Source: Bacteroidaceae bacterium (GTDB lineage Bacteria; Bacteroidota; Bacteroidia; Bacteroidales; Bacteroidaceae). Taken from it: a DNA stretch of 24,300 nt. This document shows, piece by piece, positions 14,936 to 23,189 of the stretch (within the stretch, counting starts at the first letter, position 1; each line of letters starts with the position of its first letter). Made by a program: the position numbers and the translations under genes. Where the stretch lies: contig JAGBYN010000018.1 of NCBI GenBank assembly GCA_017628775.1, positions 1-24,300 on the forward strand. The letters run 5' to 3'. The notes below the pieces were generated by a model. That model ran no database searches. It saw nothing but the letters and a program-made list of their open reading frames with translations, and had not been told where the DNA came from.

Positions 14936-16089
14936 TAGAATGTGCCAAAGAGTTCCTTTAATCCATCCATTTCAAACGACAGGCTGATACGCATGGTTTG
15001 ATCCAACGGATTAGAAGCTTCTGTGGCAATAACATAACCAGCATCTACGCTAAGCACATTCATTTTAAATCCTGCCCCTAAGGTGTAATACTTGCGATTG
15101 CCCTGCATTTCGCTTTCGTGGTGGTATCCGCCACGAATAAAAAACTTATCATTGTAATTATATTCAGCGCCAATGCTCCATTGAATCTCTTCGAGCTCGC
15201 CTTTAAATCCGCGTTCGCTATCTCCAAAACTTTTAAATATCCCAGAAATGGAGGATACGTCATAATAATCTTTTCTCAGGCGTTCCTGGTAATCGACATC
15301 TTCTTCATTTTCCTTTTTGAGCGGCATTGATGGCACCAATAGTTTGTTGATATCAGCCGAGAAACTAATACGGTTGTATTCGTTTAGGGGCACCATGATA
15401 GAAGCTCCCAAGCGCAGATTGGTTGGAATGAAATAGCTGTAGTCGTCGCCAAAGCTGATTTTAGAACCAATATTTGATATGTTAAGTCCTAAACCCAATT
15501 GACATTCACGTTGGCTAATCATGAGATAGCTTTGATTGTATAATGAGATGTCGGCGGCAAAGGCTGACCCCGGTTTGACGTTGTCGTCATAATGTCCTGA
15601 GAGGTCAGAGTACATATATCTTAATGCGACTGCCGCCGAGAATGTTTCAGAAAGCATACGTGAGTAGGCTACGTCTAACCCCATTTCATAGGGTTTTACC
15701 GTCATGTCGCCAGCAATAACCTCGCCTAAGGAGAAATATCTTAATGATGCAGAAACCGCTTGGTAGTCACCGATTCTAACATAACCCACAGCATTAAGCA
15801 AAGCGATGTCGTTGGTGAGCTGTCTTAACCATGGGGTGTAGTTCAAGGATAATCCAGATCGAGCGATGGTAAAAGGATATTTTGCGGGGTTCCATGCTTG
15901 TGAGTTAATGTCGGGATCGGTTGCGGCACCGATGTCGCCCATAGCTGCAGATCGTGCATCTGCAGCTATGCTTTGCGACGTGACCGCTGTCATTATTGGA
16001 TTGAACTGGTCCTTTATATCTTCGTCGGCAAAGGCAGGCAATGCTATTGTCATGAAGATCATCATTGTGTTGTATTTTATACTACTCAT
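14935..16089 (-). CDS. porV: Type IX secretion system outer-membrane protein PorV (LptO)
   Basis: The 384-residue product is a FadL-like outer-membrane beta-barrel with a signal peptide ending ALPAFA. PorV carries folded cargo from the type IX translocon to the attachment complex and partners the sortase PorU. Supporting features are the early conserved stretch SIAADARSAAMGDIGAATDPDINSQ (residues about 40-64), the WNPAKYPF segment, many alternating amphipathic strands through the body, and a final strand ending in aromatic FGTF. The gene lies 16 bp downstream of porU on the same strand, an arrangement known in Porphyromonas gingivalis. The acidic loop at about 257-270 (KKENEEDVDYQERL) is probably an extracellular or extended loop. 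The gene ends in a one-base stop/start overlap with a tiny ORF. Confidence 0.92.
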   Translation of the reverse strand: MSSIKYNTMMIFMTIALPAFADEDIKDQFNPIMTAVTSQSIAADARSAAMGDIGAATDPDINSQAWNPAKYPFTIARSGLSLNYTPWLRQLTNDIALLNAVGYVRIGDYQAVSASLRYFSLGEVIAGDMTVKPYEMGLDVAYSRMLSETFSAAVALRYMYSDLSGHYDDNVKPGSAFAADISLYNQSYLMISQRECQLGLGLNISNIGSKISFGDDYSYFIPTNLRLGASIMVPLNEYNRISFSADINKLLVPSMPLKKENEEDVDYQERLRKDYYDVSSISGIFKSFGDSERGFKGELEEIQWSIGAEYNYNDKFFIRGGYHHESEMQGNRKYYTLGAGFKMNVLSVDAGYVIATEASNPLDQTMRISLSFEMDGLKELFGTF

Positions 16090-16105
16090 TTAGATTTTTT
16101 TGTTT

Positions 16106-19100
16106 TTAAATCACGATTATTCTTTGAGCATCGTAATTCTCTGTTCCGTTTTCCGACTCAATGATTAGCCTGTAAAGGTACACACCTTTAGGAATTGGGC
16201 AGAGACTTTGATTATTCAGATGCCATGTTTGCGACACTTTTGTTGATTCAATGTTTTTCGTTGATGTCCAAACAAGTTGACCAAGTAGATTATAAACTTC
16301 AAATTTAGCGATGCCACCCAAATGTTCATCCTTTACTTGTGCAATAAACTGCGTGTAATTGCTGGCAGGGTTTATTGATGCGTAAAGTTTATGATGGTTT
16401 GCTAATGAAGCATTTACCGTAAAGTTTAGGGTGCTGATTGTGGCATTATTGTTTAAGTCCCACACCTTGAAGGTCAATAGATGTTTGCCATCTGTCAAAT
16501 CTTTAAGGTTATATACGACTGTTCCCTGCTGAAAGGTACCAAAGTCGTAGGTGAAGTAATCATTGAGCACAAATGTGTTTGTGATATCGTTGTCGATATT
16601 CAATTCAATGTCGTGCCCTAAGCTTATGCCAGTGGCATTAATACCTGAAGCGTCATTTAAGAGGGCAACAAATGTAGGGTTGCTGTCCGTGATGCCTCCA
16701 TTAGGAAAATCAGGTGTGTTTAAATAGATAAAGGCTGTTGGGCCAACACTGTCGGTTTCGTTTGAAGCAATCTCGGTTCCGTTGAAATGGAAGCCTTCAT
16801 GATATCCTTTAGCCTCTCTTTGGTTATCATTGCTTATCGCATAAAAAGAAACACGTCCTTTCTCTGATGAATAACTGATATCCTTTGGGATAGGGATTTT
16901 AAATGAAAATGCGCCATTGACGACGGAGTCGGTGCCTTCAAAAATTATTTTGCTCCGTTCTTGGTATTTAAAGGGGGCAGAAGCCTTGCCTTCATTGTTC
17001 TTACAGACGAATTGTTCTTTTTTATCGTATAAAGTGACTGTTATTTTACCATTGAACCCGTCGTTGATATGCCCAGAAAAAGTTGCAATAGAACCCGCTT
17101 TTAGTTGGATGTTGCTATTCTCGTCAATGATATGGTTATTGATGGAATCAAGCTCTATGCGTTCGTGTGGCACCATCAAAGGCAATGCAGGATCGCCTGC
17201 TAAGATGTATTTTAATTTATTAATACTTCGGTCTTTACCTTCAGTGATTAATTCGTTTTTAGCGCGTCTTAATGCTTCTCCGATGCTGTTCTGTGTGCCA
17301 TTATTATTGGATGCCAATAAATATTTTGTATATGCTTCGTTTAGCTTGTTGTTTTCAGAAGCATACACCGCTCTTGAAGCACACATGAATGCTACAGCAC
17401 CCCCTTTTGATGAAAACAAAGCATGACGTGCAAAGTCCGATGTGTTTTGGTCGTAAGGTAATATTTCGCATGAGGCTAAGATCCATAATGGTAATGCTTC
17501 CGATTCTAAAGATTCCCAATCTTTGGTTTCAAGTATAAAGGCATGTGAAATCTGCGCAGGACTTCCATGTCCGCTATAATTAAAGATTAACGCCCCTTTT
17601 TTGATCTCTTCCTTTAGAATTTCATTAGCTTTTGGAAATCGATAACCAACGCCTGTTGTTTGGATGTCGTATAAATCGGGATAGATTCGTTTCAAATTGA
17701 TGTGATTTTTAGACCATTTTTCGGTGGCTGATGCTATTTTTTCGGCATCTTCCATATGCATGTTTTTGTCTTTCGAATCACCAATAATGACTACTTTATT
17801 CTTCCAATTTCCTGCATTTTTGTTTTCTAAGTAATTAATGGTTTTATCCACTAAAATGGTTGCATTTTGAATGGTGTTGCATACAAAACGGCCGATAGCC
17901 ACGTCGACCTTTTCAGTTTTTAGCGAAGCGCCCTCACCGTCGTCTAGGAGTCCGAAATAATCGTCGGAAGGATACGACATTAGATCGCCTATCGACGTGG
18001 TTTGTGAGGTTGCATAATTATCGTTATCTTCGTACGACAACAGATAATCAGCTGTTGACTTGTTCTTCCAATGTTCGGTTATCATTCGGTTGTCAAAAGA
18101 ACAATCGCCAAAAAGCAATAAATATTGAGGCATTTCCTTAGCTGACGTCGCCTTGTCGTAAAGCATCTTTACATATCTCCTTATGGCTGTTGCATCAGGC
18201 GTTCCTGAGCTAAATTCATTAAAGATGTGGTTTTGCTTAACGATCTTAACTTTAAGCGGCAGGCTTCTGTTTTGGTGTGCCTCAGCAAGTCTTTTTGCTT
18301 GTTCGTCAAAAATCCCACTGGCAGGGGTAACGATAATCATATCAAAATTATGGTCTGCATGTAAGTTTTGATTATCCACATATTCTGCCAATTCAGGTTT
18401 GGGGTATTTTTGATTTGTGTTTACAATAACGTATCTGTCTTTTGGGTTTTCTATGGTTGCATAAAGATCAGTGCCTTCCAATTTGGATGCGACTTGCGAA
18501 ATCGTGTTGTTCTTTGGCGAGATATGCCACAGTTGCGTGTCCTTGTTCGCATTACTGATTTTCAGCGTTGCCGGTGCATAGTGTGTGGGCGAAACGACAA
18601 ACGAGAAGGGGGCGTCGGCCGCCGAAAGTTCTCGTTGATAGGCAACTAAGATATAGTTCAAGCGGGCATGATGACCCTTTGTTGTTTGAAATTTTATCTG
18701 TGTTTCAGGTTGAATTTTGTTGATCGTATTTGTTTTTTTGACTTCAATAGCGTTTTCGTTTTCGTTTGTTTTGCGAATTGAAAATCGGTCAATCAAATTG
18801 TTTTCATACACCACCTCTACTTGTGTTGAGGCGGTTTTATTGCTTGCCGAAAAAGCATAAAAGACCGTGGCTGGTTCTGAATTTGCCGATGGGGTAGGAA
18901 GCGTGAATGTTTTACTGTTGCCATTGGCAAAGTCGTATGCGTCGTGGAATTGTCGTCCACCTTCGTACCATGCGTAAGCATCTTCGTCGTAAACGATGGG
19001 GTAGGAGATGCTGCTTGTTATTTCCCCTTCGCCATGTGCTTCTAAAACCGGCATTGTGGTTATCCCTTCGCTTTCTGTAATAAAATAATACGAGGCATTG

Positions 19101-19852
19101 GAATATGGATTTTTCTCATGTTCCCAACGTTTGCGATTGGCTTGCCAGGTGTATCTCGTTGTGCCTTCAGCAAAGAAAAGAATTTTATTTTCAGATCGGT
19201 AGGCATTTAACTGGCTTAGGTCGTCGATTGGGGCGGTGTTGCCATCATAACTTATAATCTGCGGCTGAATAAGCCCCCCATAACCATAAATTTTGATGTT
19301 TTTAATATTTTTAAATCCCCACGACTGAATTAATTGCTGATCCAATTCATAAATGCCCTCTTGCTTTACTTTGATCTTTACCCATTTGCCTGTTGCTAAT
19401 ACTGAGTTATTGGCGTATTTTGAATTTTGTTCGCCTCTTCCTTTCGTTCTGTTGATTTCGCTATGGCTCGCCTTCTTATGAAATTTAATGAGGAAAGAAG
19501 AGAGTCTTACAGGCTTGCCTTGATGGTACAGAAATGGGAGGACGCTCACGTCAGCCACTAATTGTTTTCTTTCTATCCCATACGCTACTGAATATGAAAT
19601 TTGCTCAGGCAACTGTATGTTGAGCGTTTTCAGGATTTTTTGTTCTTGATGGGTTAATGGGGTAAATTCAGGAAACTCTATTCTTACTTCATAATTGTCT
19701 TCATTTTCATTCATTCCCAATTTGTGGTGTTGCGTAAATATGGGTAAATCTTGACGCAACGGAAAATCCTCAACATTTAATTCTGTAAAATGTTGAGCCT
19801 GAGTTATGATGAAATTAAAGAAAACTGCAATGAATAATAAGATGAATTTCAT
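16106..19852 (-). CDS. porU: Type IX secretion system sortase PorU (C25 gingipain-type peptidase)
   Basis: The 1248-residue product has a signal peptide (about 1-20, ending TQAQ), a long beta-rich N-terminal region, a family C25 peptidase domain (about 500-895) and Ig-like domains. A type IX sorting-domain-like C-terminus includes YNLLGQLVWTS and GVYLYRLIIES. The catalytic pair is visible: His762 in NYSGHGSPAQ and Cys795 in ILASCEILPY, spaced 33 residues as in gingipain RgpB by my recollection of H211 and C244. PorU is the surface transpeptidase that cleaves the C-terminal signal of cargo proteins and links them to anionic lipopolysaccharide. It is followed by porV after 16 bp. Upstream lies a 400-bp repeat element. 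Its presence predicts a full type IX system and CTD-bearing cargo elsewhere in the genome. Confidence 0.93.
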   Translation of the reverse strand: MKFILLFIAVFFNFIITQAQHFTELNVEDFPLRQDLPIFTQHHKLGMNENEDNYEVRIEFPEFTPLTHQEQKILKTLNIQLPEQISYSVAYGIERKQLVADVSVLPFLYHQGKPVRLSSFLIKFHKKASHSEINRTKGRGEQNSKYANNSVLATGKWVKIKVKQEGIYELDQQLIQSWGFKNIKNIKIYGYGGLIQPQIISYDGNTAPIDDLSQLNAYRSENKILFFAEGTTRYTWQANRKRWEHEKNPYSNASYYFITESEGITTMPVLEAHGEGEITSSISYPIVYDEDAYAWYEGGRQFHDAYDFANGNSKTFTLPTPSANSEPATVFYAFSASNKTASTQVEVVYENNLIDRFSIRKTNENENAIEVKKTNTINKIQPETQIKFQTTKGHHARLNYILVAYQRELSAADAPFSFVVSPTHYAPATLKISNANKDTQLWHISPKNNTISQVASKLEGTDLYATIENPKDRYVIVNTNQKYPKPELAEYVDNQNLHADHNFDMIIVTPASGIFDEQAKRLAEAHQNRSLPLKVKIVKQNHIFNEFSSGTPDATAIRRYVKMLYDKATSAKEMPQYLLLFGDCSFDNRMITEHWKNKSTADYLLSYEDNDNYATSQTTSIGDLMSYPSDDYFGLLDDGEGASLKTEKVDVAIGRFVCNTIQNATILVDKTINYLENKNAGNWKNKVVIIGDSKDKNMHMEDAEKIASATEKWSKNHINLKRIYPDLYDIQTTGVGYRFPKANEILKEEIKKGALIFNYSGHGSPAQISHAFILETKDWESLESEALPLWILASCEILPYDQNTSDFARHALFSSKGGAVAFMCASRAVYASENNKLNEAYTKYLLASNNNGTQNSIGEALRRAKNELITEGKDRSINKLKYILAGDPALPLMVPHERIELDSINNHIIDENSNIQLKAGSIATFSGHINDGFNGKITVTLYDKKEQFVCKNNEGKASAPFKYQERSKIIFEGTDSVVNGAFSFKIPIPKDISYSSEKGRVSFYAISNDNQREAKGYHEGFHFNGTEIASNETDSVGPTAFIYLNTPDFPNGGITDSNPTFVALLNDASGINATGISLGHDIELNIDNDITNTFVLNDYFTYDFGTFQQGTVVYNLKDLTDGKHLLTFKVWDLNNNATISTLNFTVNASLANHHKLYASINPASNYTQFIAQVKDEHLGGIAKFEVYNLLGQLVWTSTKNIESTKVSQTWHLNNQSLCPIPKGVYLYRLIIESENGTENYDAQRIIVI

Positions 19853-19898
19853 ATATTGGTTTATGGGGGCGGGTGTTGAGGGGTGAGAGGTTTTTTAA

Positions 19899-19942
19899 AG
19901 TTGAGAGATGAAAGGTGAGAGTTTAGAGTAGAGAGACTTTAG
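19899..19942. repeat. Degenerate 7-bp tandem repeat (AGNTNAG type), copy A
   Basis: Consecutive heptamers read AGTTGAG, AGATGAA, AGGTGAG, AGTTTAG, AGTAGAG and then an expanded AGACTTTAG. Further units occur inside the core (AGATGAG, AGTTGAT). On the other strand the unit is CTNANCT. Confidence 0.6.
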
Positions 19943-20015
19943 AGGCTTCGCCTCTTGAGGGGAAGAGATGAGAGTTGATATAAAAAGTGTGTGACGTGTC
20001 ACATGTCACAGAGCG
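19939..20015. repeat. Core of repeat element, copy A
   Basis: This 77-bp block differs from 23869-23943 by one 2-bp indel and about two substitutions. Conserved palindromes are AGAGGC-TTC-GCCTCT (19941-19955) and the nested set built from TGTGAC, GTGTCACA and GTCACA (19990-20010). The higher conservation of this core than of its flanks suggests recent copying or selection on this part. Confidence 0.9.
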
Positions 20016-20291
20016 GTGACACTTTCGGGTATCTTTCGTCGGCGTGGGTGTTGTGGCCCGTACACATTGTTTTTTGCAATATTAGTACCTATCTATTGGG
20101 TGGGGTAAATTCTTGAATAATAAGGCTTTTGCCCTTGCAGGGCGCAATTCTGCACGATTTACACCCCAGGGCGCCTGCCTGGGCTAGGGCTTATTGGCCC
20201 TTTAGGCCGTAGACACTGAACGCATGAAAACACATAGACGCATGCGCTCACTGTAGTGAGCAAGATTCTTGAGATTCGTGTTCGAAATAAA

Positions 20292-20312
20292 AGTTAAGAG
20301 GTGAGCGTTAAG
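20292..20312. repeat. Degenerate 7-bp tandem repeat at the far edge of copy A
   Basis: Three consecutive heptamers, AGTTAAG, AGGTGAG and CGTTAAG, end 4 bp before the 3' end of the FAH-family gene. The same unit type thus brackets the element on both sides. Confidence 0.5.
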
Positions 20313-20316
20313 GGGG

Positions 20317-20967
20317 TTATTTAATGTTAAATCGGAGTACTTTTTGTTGGTTGATGAATCCCTCTATATGGTCGTTTACATTCACGCTCACGCCTTTTGC
20401 TGGACATCCGGTGAAAATGATGTCGCCTTGTCGGAGGGTGTAGTGCTTGCTTATGTGGGCGATGATTTTGTCGATGTGGTTGATTTGATCTTTTGCCCTC
20501 GATTCAAAGATGGTTTCGTTGTTTTTCTTGATTGTAAACGATATGTTTTGCGATAAGGGTTTAAAGTGGGTGTTTACGCCTAAATCGTCGGTTGAATCAT
20601 TGTTATGAGTGATTTCTTCGTATAAAGGCATGAATTTTCCTACAGGTGCTGCTCCATCAAATCCTACTGCTAAATCCCATGGTTGCCCTTTTTCTATGTA
20701 TTCGGTTAATAAATTTTCGGCTTTGAAGGTCGCTCCTACGCTAATAGCGTCATAATATCTGTGCGCAAATCTTTCAGAAATTGATCGCCCTAATCTACAG
20801 ATTCTGACAATTAAATGCCCTTCGATGGTGCATGGATTGGCAAAGTCAGGAATAAAAAAGGGCTTGTTGTCCTTTATGATAGCCGTATCAGGAAGTGTAT
20901 AGATTGAAATCTCGTTATTATTTAACGATGTCAATGGATAATTATTGCGTACAACGATTAGTTTCAA
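20317..20967 (-). CDS. Fumarylacetoacetate hydrolase (FAH) family protein with altered metal-site residues
   Basis: The 216-residue product has the FAH/YcgM-type fold signature: KPFFIPDFANP (35-45), RLGRSISERFAHRYYD (58-73), a Lys in VGKF (about 111) and the C-terminal GDIIFTGCPAKG (181-192). Active relatives bind Mg or Mn through an ExE pair and an Asp in a segment like DFTARD. Here the ExE position reads IEGHL (Glu49, His51) and the DFTARD position reads TFKAEN (Thr80 in place of Asp). This suggests a changed or lost metal site, so I do not assign a hydrolase or decarboxylase reaction. It lies 128 bp downstream of smpB on the same strand and ends beside repeat copy A. I saw no promoter box upstream. 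Confidence 0.82.
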   Translation of the reverse strand: MKLIVVRNNYPLTSLNNNEISIYTLPDTAIIKDNKPFFIPDFANPCTIEGHLIVRICRLGRSISERFAHRYYDAISVGATFKAENLLTEYIEKGQPWDLAVGFDGAAPVGKFMPLYEEITHNNDSTDDLGVNTHFKPLSQNISFTIKKNNETIFESRAKDQINHIDKIIAHISKHYTLRQGDIIFTGCPAKGVSVNVNDHIEGFINQQKVLRFNIK

Positions 20968-21095
20968 GGTGATTTTTATATTTTTAAGAATGAATACAAT
21001 TAAAACTGTCCCAACTTATTATTTTACGGTTACTTCACTGAATGTGATGGTGATGCAAAGGCTGAATGGCTTGTATTTTTCGTGATCAAGCGATG

Positions 21096-21575
21096 CTATA
21101 ACATTTTGTTTTTAATGATTCGGTTCATCTCTCGCTTGTCTTCCTTTTCTTTGATGTTTTGCCGTTTGTCGTATTCCTTTTTACCTTTACACAATCCAAT
21201 AACAAGTTTTGCTCTTCCGTTTTCATCAATAAATAATCTAAGCGGAATAATTGTAAAGCCAGGTGATTTTGTTTCGCCTGCTAAATTTTCAATTTCTTTT
21301 TTATTCAGCAATAATTTTCTGTCGCGTCGGGTTGTGTGATTATTGTAGCTTCCCCATTCATATTCAGCGATGTACATGTTCTTGACCCAAATTTCCTTGT
21401 TGTGGATATAGCAGAATGTGTCAACGAGTCCGGCTTTTCCCAACCTGATGCTTTTGATCTCAGTTCCAGTCAGTACGATGCCTGCGGTGTATTTATCAAT
21501 AATCGTATAGTCGTATTCCCCCCTTCGGTTCTTTATGTTTATGTTTGTTTTTGGTTTGATATTCTTTTTTCCCAT
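21096..21575 (-). CDS. smpB: SsrA (tmRNA)-binding protein
   Basis: SmpB binds tmRNA and the decoding centre of stalled ribosomes for trans-translation. The 159-residue protein shows the family landmarks: [20 protein letters not shown] (about 16-35), [16 protein letters not shown] (37-52), the KLLLNKKEI segment (about 88-96), and the basic tail [20 protein letters not shown], which enters the mRNA channel. Length is normal. It is the last gene of the probable lspA operon, with 37 bp between it and the DMP19-like gene. No tmRNA gene is visible in the window. No clear terminator follows. Confidence 0.96.
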   Translation of the reverse strand: MGKKNIKPKTNINIKNRRGEYDYTIIDKYTAGIVLTGTEIKSIRLGKAGLVDTFCYIHNKEIWVKNMYIAEYEWGSYNNHTTRRDRKLLLNKKEIENLAGETKSPGFTIIPLRLFIDENGRAKLVIGLCKGKKEYDKRQNIKEKEDKREMNRIIKNKML

Positions 21576-21612
21576 TTTGATTTCAATTGGTTAAGAATTA
21601 ACGATGATGTTG

Positions 21613-22116
21613 TCAATCATTTTCTATGCTTATAAAATCATTCAGGTGCTCGTCAACGTAGCGTGCAATGCGCTCAGTGTATTCTTCTTCATTTTCAATG
21701 AAACTATCGTCTAAATCATCAAATTGCGGATATTGTTCAAAAAGCGCCATAAACTCTTCGTCAGAGTATTCTTGTGTTAACGTGCCTTTATGCTCATCGT
21801 ATAATTCCTTGGCTTTATACACCAGTTTGGAGAGGTCCTTTAATCCCCAAAGTCGCATTGCCTTTGCAAAGGGATTGTCAAAGATGAATGGTCCGTAGCC
21901 ATTGTAAATGAGTTGAATAAATCCGCCATTCATCACTTCGTCCCGAAGGATGTCGTAAGCCCATAATGTGATTTGATTGCCATTGAGCAGGCTCAGCGTG
22001 TCGGCATTTATTTCGTGCTGGCTTTTTTCTTTTATGGCTTCGATGATGAGGCCCAGGAATGCATCGATTCCTTCGTGTGCGGCCTTTCTTAACTGAGAAT
22101 CTTTTACTGTTATCAT
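21613..22116 (-). CDS. DMP19/DUF4375 family protein
   Basis: The 167-residue acidic protein carries a central segment DEVMNGGFIQLIYNGYG (59-75) and ALW-like helices that match the DMP19/DUF4375 family as I know it. The founding member, neisserial DMP19, is a DNA mimic that binds a transcription repressor. Whether that role holds here is unknown. The C-terminal third (118-167) is very acidic, with many Asp and Glu and few Lys or Arg, which fits a mimic or an anti-aggregation tail equally well. The ATG lies 5 bp after the stop of the 53-aa gene, and smpB follows after 37 bp, so it is inside the lspA-smpB operon. No signal peptide is visible, so it should be cytoplasmic. Confidence 0.75.
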   Translation of the reverse strand: MITVKDSQLRKAAHEGIDAFLGLIIEAIKEKSQHEINADTLSLLNGNQITLWAYDILRDEVMNGGFIQLIYNGYGPFIFDNPFAKAMRLWGLKDLSKLVYKAKELYDEHKGTLTQEYSDEEFMALFEQYPQFDDLDDSFIENEEEYTERIARYVDEHLNDFISIEND

Positions 22117-22121
22117 TTTAC

Positions 22122-22283
22122 TTAGATTTTATAGGTCATGTCGTGCCACTCCGTGCTTGGCAATTCTTCGGTCAGGGGATAATAATTTACGACTTCGTTG
22201 GTTGTTTCATCGATTTCAACGACTTGATTTTTGAGTACGTCTCCGTTTCTTAAAATCAATTTAGATATTGCTATTCTTTTCAT
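22122..22283 (-). CDS. Small conserved-looking hypothetical protein (53 aa), coupled to the DUF4296 gene
   Basis: An ATG at 22283 opens a 53-codon frame ending with TAA at 22122. The start overlaps the stop of the DUF4296 gene as ATGA (4 bp), and the next gene starts 5 bp after its stop, so it fits tightly in the operon. The protein begins MKRIAISKLILRNGDVLKNQ, then has VVEIDETTNEVVNYYPLTEE and ends TEWHDMTYKI, the look of a small two- or three-stranded beta protein. I believe similar short proteins occur beside lspA in other Bacteroidales, but cannot verify it. No function is proposed. Base composition matches its neighbours. The coupling is the strongest evidence that it is translated. Confidence 0.72.
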   Translation of the reverse strand: MKRIAISKLILRNGDVLKNQVVEIDETTNEVVNYYPLTEELPSTEWHDMTYKI

Positions 22284-23140
22284 TGTTTCGTGTTTCCAAA
22301 ATGAAATTTCAAGGGTTCCTTCTTTATCGTGTCGTTGTTGTTGTCGTTTTGGGCTGTTGATTCGTTGGCTTTTCTTTCTTTGTTGCGCCGCTTCGTGTTG
22401 GCTTCGCCGGTCGTGTTGTGGTAGCGTACTAACTTAATATTAGAGATTAAGAGGAGTTTTGTGGTTGTAGTCCAATCAGCATGTTGCATGATTTGCACGT
22501 GCATTGATTTCATTTTCTGGTCAATGATTCTCAATGTTAATTGCTGCGGTCCGGTAGCACTAACGTTTTTATGCGTTGTGGTCACGGTGTCGCCATCGTA
22601 GGCAATTGAGAAGATTGCTGTGGCCAATCTTGGTCCGTCTTTACTGAGCCAATTTGTGTTAAAGCTCCATTCCATTTTATCGCCTTCTTGCAATAATGTA
22701 TCTTCAGGGAGTTCAAGGGTGATGTATTTTTGGCCTGTTGCGTTGATGATATAGAAATCCTTACCCGACCATATGTTTGCCGTGTCGCCCTCGGTGGTGT
22801 ATTGTGTTTCCTTCGATTTTCCAACCGTTTCGTTGAGCCTGTTGGCTAAGGGCTGATAGATGTCGTTGAGTAAGTGCACGTTTCTGTGGTAATAGCGCAA
22901 TGAATTATCAAATTCTTCTTCGGTGATGTTGTATTTTTTGAATACAGCTTGCGTATAGAGTCGGATTTTAAAATCCACGCTGTCGCCCGATTGCGTGGCA
23001 AGCGTTTGCGCCACGTGGTAATCGTACAGGATATTCGTCATCATCTTTTTACCAATCACCTGTGTTCCTTCATGTTTAGGCGTACACGCAAGCATGCCGA
23101 TGATGTAGCATGCCGGGATCGTATAAAAAAGATAACGCAT
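22280..23140 (-). CDS. DUF4296 family lipoprotein
   Basis: About 286 residues from the ATG at 23140. The signal peptide MRYLFYTIPACYIIGMLAC places the lipidated Cys at position 19. The N-terminal 110 residues after the lipobox match the DUF4296 pattern of Bacteroidetes: a helical region with MTNILYDYHVAQTLA and KKYNITEEEFDNSLRYYHRN. A beta-rich middle follows, then a low-complexity charged tail (about 245-286, many Asn, Lys, Glu, Thr). The frame is open to an ATG at 23209, which would overlap lspA by 20 bp but hide the signal peptide behind 23 extra residues. The gene directly follows lspA, which encodes the peptidase expected to mature it. Function is unknown. Confidence 0.83.
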   Translation of the reverse strand: MRYLFYTIPACYIIGMLACTPKHEGTQVIGKKMMTNILYDYHVAQTLATQSGDSVDFKIRLYTQAVFKKYNITEEEFDNSLRYYHRNVHLLNDIYQPLANRLNETVGKSKETQYTTEGDTANIWSGKDFYIINATGQKYITLELPEDTLLQEGDKMEWSFNTNWLSKDGPRLATAIFSIAYDGDTVTTTHKNVSATGPQQLTLRIIDQKMKSMHVQIMQHADWTTTTKLLLISNIKLVRYHNTTGEANTKRRNKERKANESTAQNDNNNDTIKKEPLKFHFGNTKQ

Positions 23141-23189
23141 CGTTTTTGATGTGATGTGATGAAGGTTGAGCATGATTAAATGTTTGCGA

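Larger units (their letters stand above)
19853..20316. repeat. Intergenic composite repeat element, copy A (upstream of porU)
   Basis: This 464-bp non-coding gap is largely filled by an element that also occurs at about 23843-24155. Matching modules in order: a purine-rich 7-bp tandem tract (19899-19942), a near-identical core of 77 bp (19939-20015) carrying AGAGGC-TTC-GCCTCT and overlapping TGTGAC...GTCACA palindromes, a 37-bp module (20114-20150, TGAATAATAAGGCTTTTGCC...) matching copy B at 31 of 37 positions, and a final hairpin GCTCACTGTAGTGAGC (20246-20261). Copy A has an extra segment of about 55 bp with CCCAGG-gcgcctg-CCTGGG (about 20165-20183) and GGCC-cttta-GGCC (about 20196-20208). 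No open frame is convincing. No CAAAnnTA box for porU was found. Confidence 0.85.

Noticed and set aside
16917..17426. 169-codon plus-strand open frame inside porU
   Set aside because: It is antisense to the PorU peptidase and Ig-like region and has no independent evidence.
19853..20316. CRISPR array in the repeat-rich gap
   Set aside because: Repeats are palindromic modules and 7-bp units, not direct repeats of about 30 bp with unique spacers of uniform length, and no cas gene is near.
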